Source of the DNA: Valencia hispanica
Taxonomy: Eukaryota > Chordata > Actinopteri > Cyprinodontiformes > Valenciidae
DNA length: 64,000 nucleotides
Direction of reading: 5' to 3'
Assembly: GCA_963556495.2 (NCBI GenBank)
Contig: OY747723.1
Location: 16,162,501-16,226,500 of the forward strand
Shown here piece after piece: positions 22,884 to 37,189 of the stretch. The position numbers were made by a program, and so were the translations under genes. Under the pieces are notes generated by a model. The model worked only from the letters and a program-made list of their open reading frames with translations. It was not told where the DNA came from and made no database searches. Position 1 is the stretch's first letter. Every line of letters begins with the position of its first letter.

Positions 22884-23825
22884 CTCTGACCACTTGGTGC
22901 AAATGTGCAGACATTTTCAACTTTACGCACGGATACAGGTAAATAAATCAACCCCAAAAGAAAATTCCCATAAGAGCAACTTGAGTATCACCTTAGACCT
23001 GGACACTGTACTCAATGCATTTCGCTAATTGGGAGCTGGCAGCACATTAAAGAGTTACTGAGGCTTTGGAGAACATCGGTCCGACGAGCCCGATGTCATG
23101 CCAACCACTCGTGCATGCTCCGGGATTTCCTCCCGCTGATGCAATAGCTTGGGGATCAGGAATTGGCATATTCAGTGACTCTTTCTGACTTCTGATCAGT
23201 TAAATTGGAAAAACGTTCCCTCATTTCAAAACTTTGGCTGAATTCCTGCTTAGTCCCAGTCTCCAGTGTGGCAGCGAAGCGTGAATTCAGCCTCCAGAGC
23301 AACATCTAAACCCCCATCATAAGTCATCTGGCCGAGGTAAAATTATAAATCTCATGACGATACCCTCTGCAATAATCCCACTATTTGATTACGGACAAAT
23401 TGGTGCGCATTTCAGTTCCATGCGAAGCATGAGGAATTTGTGAGACTGTTCGTTCAGGCCACAGCAGGCGAACTGCAATCGTTTAATTTCATTTTTTATA
23501 TGTAGTTCTATGTTCAGCTTGTTCGGATTGAGTATTATTTAAAATTAATAAAAAATAAATACTATTGAATATATTATTTTAAAAATTTACGGGTAAAGAT
23601 AGATCATGATTGGAGTTTTTTTACCCCGTCGGTCAACATTAACGGACAACAAAAAATGTCTGGCACAACCTATGCTTCTAACTACCTATAAATTATTTTC
23701 TAAAAAATATTTAAGTTAAAATTACCTGCATTTTATATTTAGTGGGATTCTGGAAGTCAACTTTAGGTATCTAAATATGAATAGGTTCAAACCAAGCATC
23801 AAAAGGGGAAAGAAAAGGGATTTAA
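22884..23825. other. Unassigned DNA
   Basis: No supported gene. The stretch 23520-23760 is strongly AT-rich. Confidence 0.35.
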
Positions 23826-24140
23826 GTGACTAAAAACATGGCACGGCTTTTAGTAAAAAAAAAGAAAAAAGCTTGTCCGATTGATTTAAAAACTGCTGAT
23901 CTACTTGGATATTTCCACACAACAATCTCTCAGATTTACAGAAAAGGGTTTAAGACATCGATAATGTGCTGTGAGCTGTTGCTGTGTCGTCAGAAAATGG
24001 ACACTCTGGTTCACGATGATAGAAAAACAACAGTAGCTCAGATAAGCACTTATAATCACTTACTAAAGGATGCAGAATACTTTCTCTCAACACGTAACAT
24101 AATAAGAGAGTGTACAGAGCGGTATATTCAAACGTGAGAC
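23826..24140 (+). pseudogene. Tc1-like transposase N-terminal relic
   Basis: The frame contains DLKTADLLGYFHTTISQIYR and later DDRKTTVAQISTYN. This matches the helix-turn-helix part of a fish Tc1-like transposase (pattern ETADLLG.S.TTIS..YREW, then DRKATV.QI...YN). The bipartite DNA-binding region of about 100 residues is recognisable, but the catalytic part is absent. The frame happens to be open for 103 codons, but many consensus residues are lost. Confidence 0.65.
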
Positions 24141-25089
24141 TAAATGTTGGATTTTTCTACCTTTCTCCATTTGAAAAGATTAATTTACTTTAGGGTTGCC
24201 TGCTAGCATCTTACACTCAGCTGTTATATGCTTGACTGTCTCAGGGGCATCTTCTCACACTGCATATCTGATCCCAAGTGGTGAATTTGTTTATGAACTG
24301 GTTTATGGAGACATGTTGTTTCCGCTAAGTGAAATGTTTCAATGATATTTCTTCATATTAGTTTTTACCACTGTGTGTCTGAATCAGCTGACACATTTTT
24401 TATTTTCATTATCAGCTTTGCCCAGCGCCAACTGTGTCTAGTAAGTCGGACTGGCGTTCAGACCAGAGGGATCCACCATGTTGTTGTACAGTCAGATATG
24501 GCAGTCTACGCACGCACGCATGGTACACTAGCTGCAACCCTGAAGCACATAGCCCTCCCACATAATTCCTGATTTAACCTTGTGAATGTGAAATCATGTG
24601 GGGCCAAACTAGCACCCAAAGTAATCCTGCATCAAACCCACAAGAGCAATTGAAATTGCCCCCGTGATCGAACTCACGATCTGTTTCACTACACATTTAT
24701 GGCCCACATCAGCCTCGAATTTTAGACTTGTACTAATATTTGAGTGCCTTTGCTTTTAAGTTTTGCTTTATTGTTGAAGTTGCTTCCAGCTTATAGAGGA
24801 AGATAAGTAATGTGCCAGTAAATAAATGGTTTAAAGCAAGTTTAATGAAGAAATTAGCAAAAATTGTTGAGCTACAGTACCTGGTTGTCAAACACCACAT
24901 ATTTATTTTGCATTAATACGCACACTGGAAACCATCTTGGCACTACCACAGAAGCCAACATCTTTGGTGTTCCTCTTTTCCACTTTTCGGTTTACATCCA
25001 ATAAGAACCAAGAAAAATAAATGGAGCTCCTGGATTGGGTGCTTTGCAAATGTCGTCAAGTAGCCCTGTGCCTTGATTTCTCAGCTTTC

Positions 25090-25094
<5 letters not shown>
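24141..25094. other. Unassigned DNA
   Basis: No family motif in any frame and no terminal repeats found. Confidence 0.35.

Positions 25095-25175
<81 letters not shown>
25095..25175. repeat. (TA)n microsatellite, about 40 units
   Basis: An uninterrupted alternating AT tract, followed by a C-rich stretch (TTTCCCCCCCCCAG). Open frames across it on both strands (tyrosine/isoleucine repeats) are artefacts. Confidence 0.97.
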
Positions 25176-25176
<1 letters not shown>

Positions 25177-25269
25177 CCCCCCCCCAGTATTTTAGAGATG
25201 CTCCAGGAAAAAAGAATATATTTTACACAAATAACTTTCACAGAAAAATCTGGTAATACTGAATCGTGA

Positions 25270-25480
25270 GTGGTGAGGGTCCACTGTACTGGAGTAGAAG
25301 TACAGTTACTTTTGCGATTGTACTGAGGAACAGTTAAAAGTAACTATGTAAAAATGTAATCAATTAAAAGGTAACTCCTCTAAAATGTTTCCAAAGTAAA
25401 AAGTTTGCAACTTTTTCAGTAAAGCTCATTGTAGTGGGTATTCACAATCTTTTATATCAGTTGCTCTCTGTTGTCTCACT
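25270..25480. repeat. Decayed dispersed repeat with AAGTAACT/AGTACAG words
   Basis: Repeated AGTACAGTTACTTTTGC / AACAGTTAAAAGTAACTATG wording is like the interior of the palindromic family at 52140-53807. The edges are not defined. Confidence 0.3.
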
Positions 25481-25660
25481 GTAGTTCTTTCTTGTTCTTA
25501 TAATTTATTCACATACCCACAAGACAACATAAAAATTAATTTTAAACATTAACAATGTATGAAGATACTGTTGTCAACATCTGATGTTAAAAACATGGCT
25601 CTGGTGAGTTTGCATTAATGAGCATTGCCCAGACAGTGTTTACCTGCAGTTGTTGAGTTC

Positions 25661-25684
25661 ATATATATATATATATATATATAT
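25661..25684. repeat. (AT)12 microsatellite
   Basis: Short alternating AT tract immediately before the TTTTAGGGCTGTCAA element end. Confidence 0.95.
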
Positions 25685-25686
25685 TT

Positions 25687-26456
25687 TAGGGCTGTCAAAC
25701 AATTAAAAATTGTAATCTAATTAATCACAGGGTGGCTGTAAATTAATCACGATTAATTAACATTCCCAAAAATGACCGAAAAGTAACATTATTGGTGTAA
25801 ATAAAGGACGAAACCAGAAGCTGTTGCTCTTTTTTTTTAGGGAAATACAGGAGAGATGCATGGAACTTTTGTTTTGAATTCCACCATCACATTTACACGT
25901 GGAGCTTTTTACCTATTAATCTTTTAGCCAGTTGCTAAGGCAAACTAACTGGTTAATATTTTCTGAATGTAAAGCTGACACTTTCTTATTCAATTTCGGA
26001 CAACCCTGAGGATCCTCTTCATGGGACTATCTTACAACAACGGTGTCTTCGGTCAGAGGCTTCTTCAGTTTTGCTGCGACACAGACTGCTACAGGAGATC
26101 ATTCCTGCTTACAGCCATCAGGATCTACAATAGCTCCTTGAAAAATTAAATAATATGAGCTACAACAACACTTAATTTCGCTCTGGGAGGAATTAAGTAT
26201 TTTTTAATTGAAATGTTCTGACTAATAGAGGGATTATTTATTTATCAACACCGAACATTTACATTACTCCCTGGTTCCCACTGTTATTATTTGCAGTTAT
26301 CAAACAGTTTTCATGCTGTTTACGTGACAAGCGAGCCCTGAAAGCAGCGCAGGTTTAATTGTGGGGTTAACAGGGCAGGTCATTCTGTGCATGCGTTAAT
26401 TGCGTAATTTTTTTTTATGGCATTAATTCCACAAATTAATCGACCCGCATTAATGC

Positions 26457-26458
<2 letters not shown>
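25687..26458. mobile_element. hAT-like non-autonomous element (AGGGCTGTCAA end) with Rex1 stub inside
   Basis: It begins AGGGCTGTCAAACAATT, with GTAATCTAATTAATCACAGG just inside. It closes with GCATTAATTCCACAAATTAA and CGACCCGCATTAATGCA before running into (AT)n. This is the typical wording of a widespread fish element whose ends repeat ATTAATCG words. The right terminal CAGCCCTA is missing here, apparently replaced by the microsatellite. The first 55 bases recur inverted at 28154-28208. A Rex1 3' end (25997-26213) is nested within. Confidence 0.6.
25997..26213 (+). mobile_element. Rex1-type LINE 3' stub
   Basis: It matches the last part of the Rex1 at 52520-53513: GACAACCCTGAGGATC, GTCAGAGGCTTCTTCAGTT, ACAGACTGCTACAGGAGATC, CACTTAATTTCGCTCTGGGA and the AATTAAGTATTTTTTAATTG tail. 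Only about 217 bases remain, as is usual for 5'-truncated LINE copies. Confidence 0.8.

Positions 26459-26530
<72 letters not shown>
26459..26530. repeat. (AT)n then (AC)n compound microsatellite
   Basis: Alternating AT to 26514, then AC repeats to 26530, ending at the left edge of the Tc1 element. Confidence 0.95.
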
Positions 26531-26532
<2 letters not shown>

Positions 26533-26533
26533 A

Positions 26534-28138
<1,605 letters not shown>

Positions 28139-28153
28139 CACACACACACATTT

Positions 28154-28205
28154 TTACAGCCACCCTGTGATTAATTAGATTACAATTTTTAATTGTTTGA
28201 CAGCC

Positions 28206-28208
<3 letters not shown>
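28154..28208. repeat. Inverted copy of the 25687 element end
   Basis: The reverse complement of these 55 bases equals 25687-25741 (AGGGCTGTCAAACAATT ... CAGGGTGGCTGTAAA) with no difference that I can see. It sits between two (AT)nGACACACACA-type microsatellite pieces. There is no adjoining body of the element. Confidence 0.85.
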
Positions 28209-28254
<46 letters not shown>

Positions 28255-28271
28255 CACACACACACACACAT
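28209..28271. repeat. (AT)n-(CA)n microsatellite
   Basis: AT repeats to 28252, then GACACACACACACA and CATTTT. The same junction (ATGACACACACACACATTTT) occurs at 28134-28153. Confidence 0.93.
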
Positions 28272-28272
28272 T

Positions 28273-28660
28273 TTATCATTGTCATGCTGGAAGATCCAGC
28301 CACGTTCATCTTCAATGCTCTCACTGATCGAAGGAGGGTTTTGCCCAAAATCTCACGATACATCGCCATATTTCTTTGCTTAATTCAGATCAGTCATCTT
28401 GTCCCGTTTGCAGAAAAGTGGCTCCAAAGCATAATGTTTCCACCCCCATGCTTCTCAGTGGGTGTGATGTTCATTGGATGCAACTCAGCATTCTTCCCTT
28501 CCAAACACGGAGAGTGGCATTTGTACCAAAGAGTTGTATATTGGTCTCATTTGACCACATGACATTCTCCCAACCCTCCTTTTGATCATCCAGATGGTCT
28601 CTGGCAAACTTTAGAATGGCCTGGACATGAGCTGGCTTAAAGCAGGGGGACCTTTCAACT
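28273..28660 (-). pseudogene. Tc1-like transposase fragment
   Basis: On the minus strand the order is DHLDDQKEGW-like, then a [18 protein letters not shown] region, then IFQHDND-like near the left end. On the plus strand this shows as TTGTCATGCTGGAAGATCCA, AAGCATAATGTTTCCACCCC and GTCTCATTTGACCACATGAC. This is a different Tc1 subfamily from 26.5 kb. Both ends are missing and frames are broken. Confidence 0.6.
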
Positions 28661-29080
28661 GCTGCAAGATTCTAATCCATGATGAAGTAGTGTATTGCTT
28701 ATAGTAACCTTTGTTACTGTGGTCCCAGTCCTCTTCAGGTTGTAGCCAGTAAGATAGCAAAATCGTGAATTTAAGACACATTTTCAGACTTGTAGACCCT
28801 GGCACTCGCACAAACACACAATCAGACTAACAGTCAGCCACCACCCTTTTCTCTAAACTGAGAATCTGAATGAAAATATGTTCCATTTAAGAATTATATC
28901 ACAGTATGCTCATATGTATGTCTTCAGAATATATAGCAATTTCACTTATTGGTACATTAATTAATGTCAGAGACGCTGCTGCATCAAGGCTGTGTCAGTT
29001 ACAGCTTTTCCATTTATTTGTGACCCCCAAATAATATAACAATAATAATAATCCGCAGATAATACTTTTTAAAAGTAGAC
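28661..29080. other. Unassigned DNA
   Basis: The part up to about 28760 may still belong to the Tc1-like relic. The rest is unassigned. Confidence 0.3.
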
Positions 29081-29570
29081 TTAAAGAGGCTATATGCAAC
29101 TTTTTCCCCAAAATAAACGTAACAATAGCCTTTTTATTTGACCATTTATGACTCAAACATCTCCTGATGAGCATACTGACACCTTGTCAGCTCACAGTGG
29201 GTGCACCTATAAGCCTGTATCCAAATTTTCTGTCGGGTCCGATTTTCCCGCGCTGTCTGCGGATGTGACGTCAAGTGCGTTCATGTTAAATGTTTCAGAT
29301 CACTCTTCCACTACCGGTAGTCAGCACTCGCAAGCAGTTCAATGGATTGTGCGAATACACAGAAGAGACCCAGGACAACTTCGACACCAACAGTAACTCC
29401 ACATTAGACTAAAAAAGTTAAACCCCTGACAAGTGCCCGAAAAAGATAGAAGATTGAGAGCGACCGGCGCACGCTGCGAGAGCGAGCAGAAAGGAAGAGC
29501 AGTTCCATTTTTTGCCACGTGGGGTCTTTTGCGAGTTTAAATTTCAGAAAATTGCATAAAGCCTCTTTAA
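29081..29570. mobile_element. Inverted-repeat element flanked by TTAA
   Basis: The left edge is TTAAAGAGGCTATATGCAAC and the right edge ATTGCATAAAGCCTCTTTAA, an inverted repeat of about 20 bases with one mismatch. TTAA stands at both outer edges. The interior is more CpG-rich than its surroundings and has no transposase. A TTAA duplication would fit the piggyBac superfamily, but TTAA could equally be part of the repeat itself. Confidence 0.7.
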
Positions 29571-30841
29571 AACGCACATTTTCTGTCAGGGTTTATATAC
29601 CTAGGAGTGCTGAAACCTATTATGTTCTGCTGTATTTTAGTTTTATTTGTTCTATTTGCTTTTATTCCAACCTTATTGTTGCTACACGAAGTAATCACAT
29701 CATTTAAACTTTATATTTATTGTTCTTTTTTGTTATTATCGCTTGTGCTGCTCCTTTTATTTTATTTATTTTAATCTCTTTACTCTTGTTGTCTTGTCAC
29801 ACATTCCCTTATTGGTAACTGTATTTTTGTATTTTATTTTAGTAATGATTCCCCTGGCCTACTTTTACTTTGTTTGATGTTTCAGAATAGAGCAGATGTT
29901 TTTCACTTATCATTTTAACTCATTTAATGTTAACACAATTTGATTAGGAGTGCAATGTTCAGAGTTTACCAGCAGAGTAAAGTAATGATTCAATGCAATT
30001 TTCACTAATTTGATCAAAGCTTCCTTCTTTCTAACTCAAATGCCCATGTATCTGTTTAAATTATTGACAATGCGATTGCTGCATGCTTCATGTTAGGTTT
30101 TACATGCTGCAGGTTTAGTTTCTCTGAACAAACCATCAACTGTAGAAACTATTGTATTTGTCTTATTTATGGGGAAAACATGACTGAAACTTTTCTCAGT
30201 TTTTTCTTGGAGCAAGGGAGATCTGTGTTTAGTTTTGCTGCAGTAGAGTGTAATAGGGGTTTGCTGCAAACTTAAGCCAAGTCCCTGTGCATCTCCATAC
30301 TATATTTTTCAGCATGGCTTGTTCTGGCAGTTTTGGTGTTGTACCAAAATGTGATGACACACTAAATTGAAAAAGCAGACATAGTTAAACCGTGCACCAT
30401 CATTAGCAGGCATTGGACACTCCCGCAGTGGGTAGAAAGTTTTTAGCAGACTTTTTCTTATGGCCACAACACAACTGTGTGAGTATAATAGCAAAAAACT
30501 AACTTAATAGCATACTTCAGTCAAAACACAGATTACACAGTTACAGTAAGACGAGTAAAGGTAATTTGTGAATCAGTGAATCAGTAAATTACACACCAAA
30601 ACCCATTATTCATCAAAATCATGCGTACTACTACAGTAGTAGTAATTATAGCAATACAGGACATGTCTCAGCATACAATATAGAGCAATGTCCTATCGCT
30701 GCTAGTTCTTGACATCTTTTTGTTAGCTAAGTCCTAAACGTTATAGTTAAAGCCTGTATTCAAAAAATGTAAAGCACTATGAGGAGCAGCTCTATACTTC
30801 TGTTCTGAAGTCCTTAGTTTTAGCGTCTCATTTGTCTAAAA
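29571..30841. other. Unassigned AT-rich DNA
   Basis: No motif in any frame. The stretch 29640-29860 is very T-rich. Confidence 0.35.
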
Positions 30842-31040
30842 TAAGGGTGTCCAACTCCAGTCCTTAAGGGATGGTGTCCTGCAGCTTCTGGTTGTGTACC
30901 AAGTCCAACACACTTAAGTCAAATACCTGAATTACCTCCTTATGCACTCAAGTTTTTAAAGAGTCATGCTAATGACCTAATTATGTTATTCAGGTGCGTT
31001 GACAGACATCGGCCCTTGAGGCCTTGAGTTGGACATTGGA
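30842..31040. repeat. Fold-back repeat (short palindromic element)
   Basis: GTGTCCAACTCCAGTCCTTA on the left pairs with GGCCTTGAGTTGGACAT on the right (reverse complement ATGTCCAACTCAAGGCC). The interior has AGTCCAACACACTTAAGTCA and GACCTAATTATGTTATTCAG. This matches a very common fish palindromic repeat. There is no coding sequence and no clear target duplication. Confidence 0.65.
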
Positions 31041-31293
31041 GTCTAACTTCCCCCATGAACAAGACGCCCAGATTCTGGGACCCCTTTGCTTGATGTAGAA
31101 ACTGACCCCCAAAATGAAGGTAGCAGTCTTCCCTTTTGCGGTTCAGAACTGTAATCTCAGAGACTTTGTGCCTGGCTGTTGTGCTCGCTGAAGGTTATGG
31201 CTTGAAATAGCCAACACGACCACTTCATCTGCAAAAAAGCAAAGATAAGATTCTCAGATTCCCAAACCAGAAACTCTCCTCTTCATGACTACA
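31041..31293. other. Unassigned DNA
   Basis: Nothing recognised. Confidence 0.3.
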
Positions 31294-31332
31294 TCTTTCT
31301 TTCTTTCTTTTTTCTTTCTTCCTTTCTTTCTT
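31294..31332. repeat. (TTTC)n microsatellite
   Basis: Imperfect TTTC repeats for about 39 bases, all pyrimidine on the plus strand. Confidence 0.9.
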
Positions 31333-32384
31333 GATGTTTTCTATAAAATATAGTCTTTAGGTGGAGTTATTTTTCTTGTCTGTTAAGCAAAGGTTTAAAT
31401 AAATAAGACAAGCTTTAAACCCTTCTGGAAGGGCAGGTTTTTACAATGTTTGTCCTCAGACTAGGGGACAGTGTTTGTGGTGTGAGGTCTCAGAGGTGTT
31501 GCTTTGTGACACCAATATGGCAGACTGTTGCTCATTACGAGCATCCCGCTCCTGAGCTCTCGCCTTGCCAGAATGTATCCGACCTTATGCTATTTTTGAC
31601 AGCAGCTGACAATACATGTTCCTTCTGGTCCTGGTGGACAGGGAGACAACAGCATAACTGGAATGTGTGCTCTCTAACAGATAGGTGCAATCACCTGTGG
31701 TTGACTTCTTTGTATTTCCAGTAATGCAATACTAGTTGGAGAATTCACTTAAGTATCCTCAGTTGCACGGGAAAGTGTGTTTTTACACCTTGTTTGAAGA
31801 TTCAGATCCAGCTAATTATGCTATATGAAGACAGACTTGTACTTTTTCTTCGTGATTGCTCCTTAAAACAGTGTTCTGCTTTCCAGTGCTATTTTGAACA
31901 TGTCGCAGTCATTGGTTTGACTTGCTGTCAGAACTGGAAAAATGAACAATCTCCCTCAATAAGCTTCTGGCAGAGCTGTTACCACAGGAGCCGATCCTCA
32001 GTCAGTAAGTGACGAGCACAATCAGCCTCTTCAGTGTTGCTCACTTGCTGCTGATCAGCGGCTCGTGGGGAACGGTTGGATCTGGTGGCTGAATGAAACG
32101 AAACAGCTGATGTTTTTTTTATGATGCAATCGCAGCGTAAAATGGGTAAGCACATCATCCGCGGCCCAACAGTCTCTCTTTATTTGGCTGTTATTTACTC
32201 AGCACTAGAGCCTGTGGGCACAGCGTGATACACAGCACAGTCAGGGAGGGATGTACATATGATCTGCACATGGTGCTGCAGGCAGCGCAAACTTTGTCTT
32301 TATTCATTTTTTAGTATTCTAAGAATTTCTAGGGTTGGAAATGCAACTTTAACATAGTCTTTATAGGTTTTAAAATATTTTCAT
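31333..32384. other. Unassigned DNA
   Basis: Open frames at 31446-31724 and 31794-32012 have no recognisable domain. Confidence 0.35.
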
Positions 32385-33010
32385 ATGGAAAAAAAATTAT
32401 ATAGCGCTTCACAAAAGTACTTTGTATCTGTTGCTATTTTTATTTGTCAACCGCATCAACATATCTTAGTGGGACTTTATGTGATTGACCAGCAAGAATC
32501 GGAAAAGTCTGTTGTGCATTTATATTCAAGCCTCCTCACTTTGATACCGCTGACTAAAACTCCAGCACAACCCTGGGCTTTCAAACATGTGGTTACAAGA
32601 ATGGTGCGCTGGTCAAATGAGACCAAAAATGTCAGTTTTGCCATATACGCAAAAGCTGTGTGTGGCTGGAATTGTGTACTATACATCAGTCTGAATACCC
32701 CTTCAAGCATGGTGGTGCTAGTATAATGCTGTGGGGATGCTTTTCTCCAGCAGGGACAGGGCAGCTTCTTAGAGTTGATGGGAAGTTGATGGAGTGAAAC
32801 ACAGGGCAATCCTGGAACAAAAACCTTTAAGGGCTGCAGGAGACAGTGGAGGTTCACTGCACAGCAACACTAAAAATGCTGCCAGAGTTGCAATGGAAAG
32901 GGCCAAGTCAAAGTTCAACCCTAAATCCAATTGAGAATCTGTGGTAAGACTTAAAAATTGATGTTCACAGATGCTTTGTATTCGATCTGACTGAGCCTGA
33001 GATAGTTTGC
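32385..33010 (+). pseudogene. Tc1-like transposase relic
   Basis: Plus-strand blocks follow a fish Tc1 gene in order: GGTCAAATGAGACCAAAAAT (first catalytic Asp region, WSNETK where WSDETK is expected), CATGGTGGTGCTAGTATAAT (GGGSIM-like), TGTGGGGATGCTTTTCTCC (WGCFS), AACCCTAAATCCAATTGAGA (third catalytic residue, NPIE). An open frame of 113 codons (32385-32726) covers the middle, but the rest is shifted. The first catalytic Asp is replaced by Asn. No terminal repeats were found at the edges. Confidence 0.7.
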
Positions 33011-36000
33011 TATCATAAAGTTCACTTAAGTACAAACAAGAAAATAAAACAAACAAAACTTACAAAAATAGAGCATACGATTAAGACGAAATAAATTCAT
33101 TTAAATGGAATAAATAAAAGTGCTCCAAAAGTATTGAAACCGTTTTCCAAAGTTGATGCCTGAAATATTTTTTTTTGCTAAATATTTTCTGTAGCAGCAG
33201 AAAGCTTAACACAACAAAAAGTGAAACCTGAAGGTATTGCCTGCAAAAAGAGTAGAATATCAAATATTTCACAATTTTGATGAAGAAAAAATTAAAATTT
33301 AAATGGATTTTTTTAATTTATATTTCCACTACTTATCTAATCCAACAACTGAATAATAAAATGTTCTTTTATATTTACTAAGAAAAGATGTCTCAAGGTT
33401 TTTTCCATGTACTGTTTCAGTTGTTGGATGTTAAAATCAAAGCTTTAGTGAGTTTTAATGATATATTACATATCTTTCATTTCATTCTGTAATACTGCCA
33501 ATTTTTAACACAGAACACTATTATTGATGCTTACAAGACAGCAATAAAATACAGTGTTATGTGGCATCAAAATAAGTGTGTTTTACTGCTGCTGCAGTCA
33601 GTAATCAACTGAGTTAAAGTTGAATCTGGATGACATTTTGCTAGCTTTGAGAAGACTATTAGGAAATTTTTCACAGCTGGGAACATGTGAATAAAATAAA
33701 TCTGAATAACACATTAATTTGCGGTTGTCGTGGCAATATTAATGTGTACAATATCAAAAACCATTGCTCGGATGCAATTATTGGTGGACATTAAAGTTCT
33801 ACGTTCCATCCTGATGGAAAAAAAGAGAAGGGTGTAGAAAATGTGGGTTTATTGTAGCTAATATCAACTTTGCAACGTTTCACATTAATATCAATTAATG
33901 TAATGAGATCTTTGAAATAACCCCCCCCCCCCCGAATATTTCTAGAAAACCTGTCTTAGCAAAGAGCTATCCAGTTTCTTTCAGCATACAACTCCATCTA
34001 GTAAAGAAAGTATGAGCTTGTGATAAAAGATATTGTATATATTTTCATTTGAAATAAGAAAGGAAGTCATTCTTATTTCAACAGAACCAGCAAATACAAA
34101 CTTCTCCCCAGACTGACTGGACACACTGACTTATAAAAGTACAGAAAAAAGATACTTTTAAATCAGTGTTGATGAAATTTTGACCACTTTGTTTGTTTTT
34201 ACAGACAACAGACAATTTGTAAGCAATATAAAATGTCTGCCATTGTCTAAACATTAGCCACTGATGCTAAAATTAGCATTAGCTTCAAAACTTTGCTGGA
34301 AGTTAAGCGGGTATGTTATTAGCTTATGCTTTTTATTACCCAAACTGTTTTTGACCAGAAAATGTAAAACCTAAAACTATGATTTACTGGATAGTGAGTG
34401 TTTAATTTTTAAATCTTTTATTTTATTTATAAAAACACAAAGAGAGCATTTTGATGGGTTTTTTTGGTATCAGAACCAAAGACACCAAAGGCTCTATTAC
34501 ACGAGCATAAAAACCAAAATAAAGAATCTGCTCAAACCGGGACTGAATTAAAACTGATTACAGATCAGTGTCCTTTAAACATGGTTTAGGATTTATGTAA
34601 ACTTTATTTGAGGAAACAGTTAGTTTTCCCTGAGCTACTCTAAAAATCCAGTTTTTTCGTAGATATCCTAAATGTATTATTATACCTCTAATAGTTTCTA
34701 AAATACATAAATTACGTTATCTTTTTTGGCTAAAATTCAGTTTGGTTTTAGTCGCAGGTTAGTGATATTTAGTAATTTTAGTTGTAGCTTAGTATATCTT
34801 AGTACATTTTAGTCATCTAGATTTACTCTAAATTTAGTCGTAGACCAAAACATATACTAAATAAGTTTTGAGCTAGTTTTCATATTTAAAGAAAGGCCAT
34901 TGACAAAAAAAAAATAGCTCGACATCTATCTTCATCAATCCCCAAATTGTTTCCTGAATCTTTTAATATCCAAAACCTCAGATAAATGAATGAATCCAAG
35001 AGCCAAATTTTAGGTGAGATATAAACAATTTGTAAGCACTGTGAGAAAACTGTGATCAACAAACTATTAGTGGCTAATGTTAGCATCCACTGCTGGGCTT
35101 TTCAAACAGGTTCCCTTTGTAAACAACTTTGCAGATAGAACATAATTGTAGCATTTAGCCACAATATACTAAAAGTTTTGGATAGATAAAAATATGATTG
35201 AAGTGCAGGTGCCCACGCATGTGTTTTGCCTTAGGCCTCAATGTGACAAAATACGCCTCTGCCTCAGATTACAATACTTCATAGCAGTTGTTTTAAAATA
35301 TTCAGTCTCAGTGTTACAACAATCCTAAAGCCTGATTTGCACAGCAAGCAGGCTTATAGTGGAGACTAAATAAATTGGCATTTACTTTTCCCTGCACACC
35401 AAAGCAGCGTATGACAAACATGGTGCTCACCCAGTCATTGTGCCATATTGAGAAGGTTTTCAAATGCCACGCTGATTTGCATGTCTCCTCCTGCCAAAGC
35501 GAATGAGCAATTAAAGCATGTTTGACTCAAGGAAGACAGGCGTCGCTTGGCAAAAATTACTCATTGTGGTTCAGCCCTCAGAAAATAAGCAATTAACACC
35601 TGCTTTCCTCCCCTCACTCATCCCTCCTGGCTCTCAGTAATTATCTTCAAACCTTCCACTGCGCCATTAAATCCAAAAATACAACCGTGTGTATGTACAT
35701 TTATTGCCTGCCTCCCTAAATCCCTTTTTTTGTTTTTTTTTCCCAAGTAACCCATTGAAGCTGGACAAAAAATAGGAAAGTCCTTTGCTCATGTTCTGAC
35801 ACAGTTTAATATTCCAACAACAAAGAAAAGACAACAGAACAAACTCTTTACTCCCAAACATCCCAACACACCAACATCATCATCCTTGGATGGGCTTTTT
35901 GCTGCTCCTGCTTCCTCCATTTGAGTAACAGCAGCACATTTTGTGTTGCTCCACTCATAACGGCAGAAAGGTATCCGCTGGAAGATCCGTCTAAAGATCA

Positions 36001-37189
36001 AACATCAGAGGGTCGGGTCCGGTTTCTTCCTGTTTTCTAGTGTTTGAGTGTGTTCAAATCTGAAACCATGGAAACCCATTCGCATTTTTTTTCCCATGTA
36101 CACTCTTTCATGCTTATCTCTATGCTTTTCTTGTTGCTCTCCAGGCTTTGTGGCTGGGTTTGAAAAACTGGAAGACAAATCAGAGCATAAATTTGCAATT
36201 GATGAATATTTTAACAGAAGAGGACATTTTAAACATCTACAATAAGAAACGATCTGAGTGAAGACATGATGTGGCTTACAAAGTGACTGATTGCAAGCTA
36301 GTCAGCCTGTTTAAACAATGATGCTAACTATAGTCTGGAGCCTATCTTGAATCTAATGATTGCAAATAAACTGGATGAATGGGGAAGAAATTGAAACACT
36401 TCTGACATGGAGATGCAAGGTGTCCTGTCGCTATAGTAACTCTCTCTTGCTGTCTGTCTGCCCAGAGATACAGACATGCTGTCCTGTAGAAGAGCTGCTG
36501 AATGGATCAGTCTAAGCAGCAGGGAACACATTACATTATAATACGTGAATATTTCTTGCTTTCAAGGCCCTGACTGGTTTTAAAATGACCTGCTGCTGCA
36601 CTGGGACTTTCTTTCACATTTTATCTTCAGTGCACAAAGTGAGGGGCTGGCAAGGCTGCAGGCCCCTGTTGACGTACGGAAGGGACATAACAGCAACATT
36701 ACACAAGCAAGCAAGAACATCTCTCAAAAGCAGAGATGACAACAGAAATAAAAAATAGCAGCTGAAACCGAATCTCCATTTGTTTCTGTTTACATCCCAG
36801 CTAACATTACCACAATAGCGCAGCTAGCTGTTACAGGAAGTTTGAAAAGTAAAGCACTGCAAAGTATGGTAAGGATTTTTTATTTTACCATTTATATCAA
36901 GGCAATTTAAAATTATGCAAGAGAAATAAAATAAACAGCTAAGACATGATAAATGTCCCGAGAAATCAAACTTTTGACTTTAAAGGTAACCTGACATAAA
37001 CAGCAATTTGTTTTAGTACTGATTTAAAGACGCCAACAGTTTCTGGCCACCTCCTCCTCCCTCGGGCTGGCTGACAGGCTAACAACTGATCTCACTTGAC
37101 ACTCCCTGACGGCTGCACTCCCGATGCGCCACGCCCCCTTTGGCCAGAGACAGCTACAAAACTAACACACCTGTACCTTTTATGGTTGG
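33011..37189. other. 4.2 kb with no supported gene
   Basis: Features are minor: a C13 run at 33921-33933, an old repeat-like patch near 33710-33790 (GGCAATATTAATGTGTACAA), and several TTTTAGTCG/TTTAGTCGTAG words at 34700-34860 typical of a decayed fish repeat. A pyrimidine stretch ending CTCTCCAG at 36138-36145 precedes an open stretch to TAA at 36245, but the peptide is not recognisable and no partner exon was seen. Confidence 0.35.

Noticed and set aside
25021..25269. Open frames with Tyr/Ile repeats across TA tracts (also 27940-28170, 28197-28562)
   Set aside because: They are direct translations of alternating TA microsatellites on both strands and have no protein meaning.
36048..36245. 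Possible terminal exon after CTCTCCAG at 36145
   Set aside because: The acceptor-like site and short open stretch exist, but the peptide matches nothing I know and no donor or upstream exon was found.
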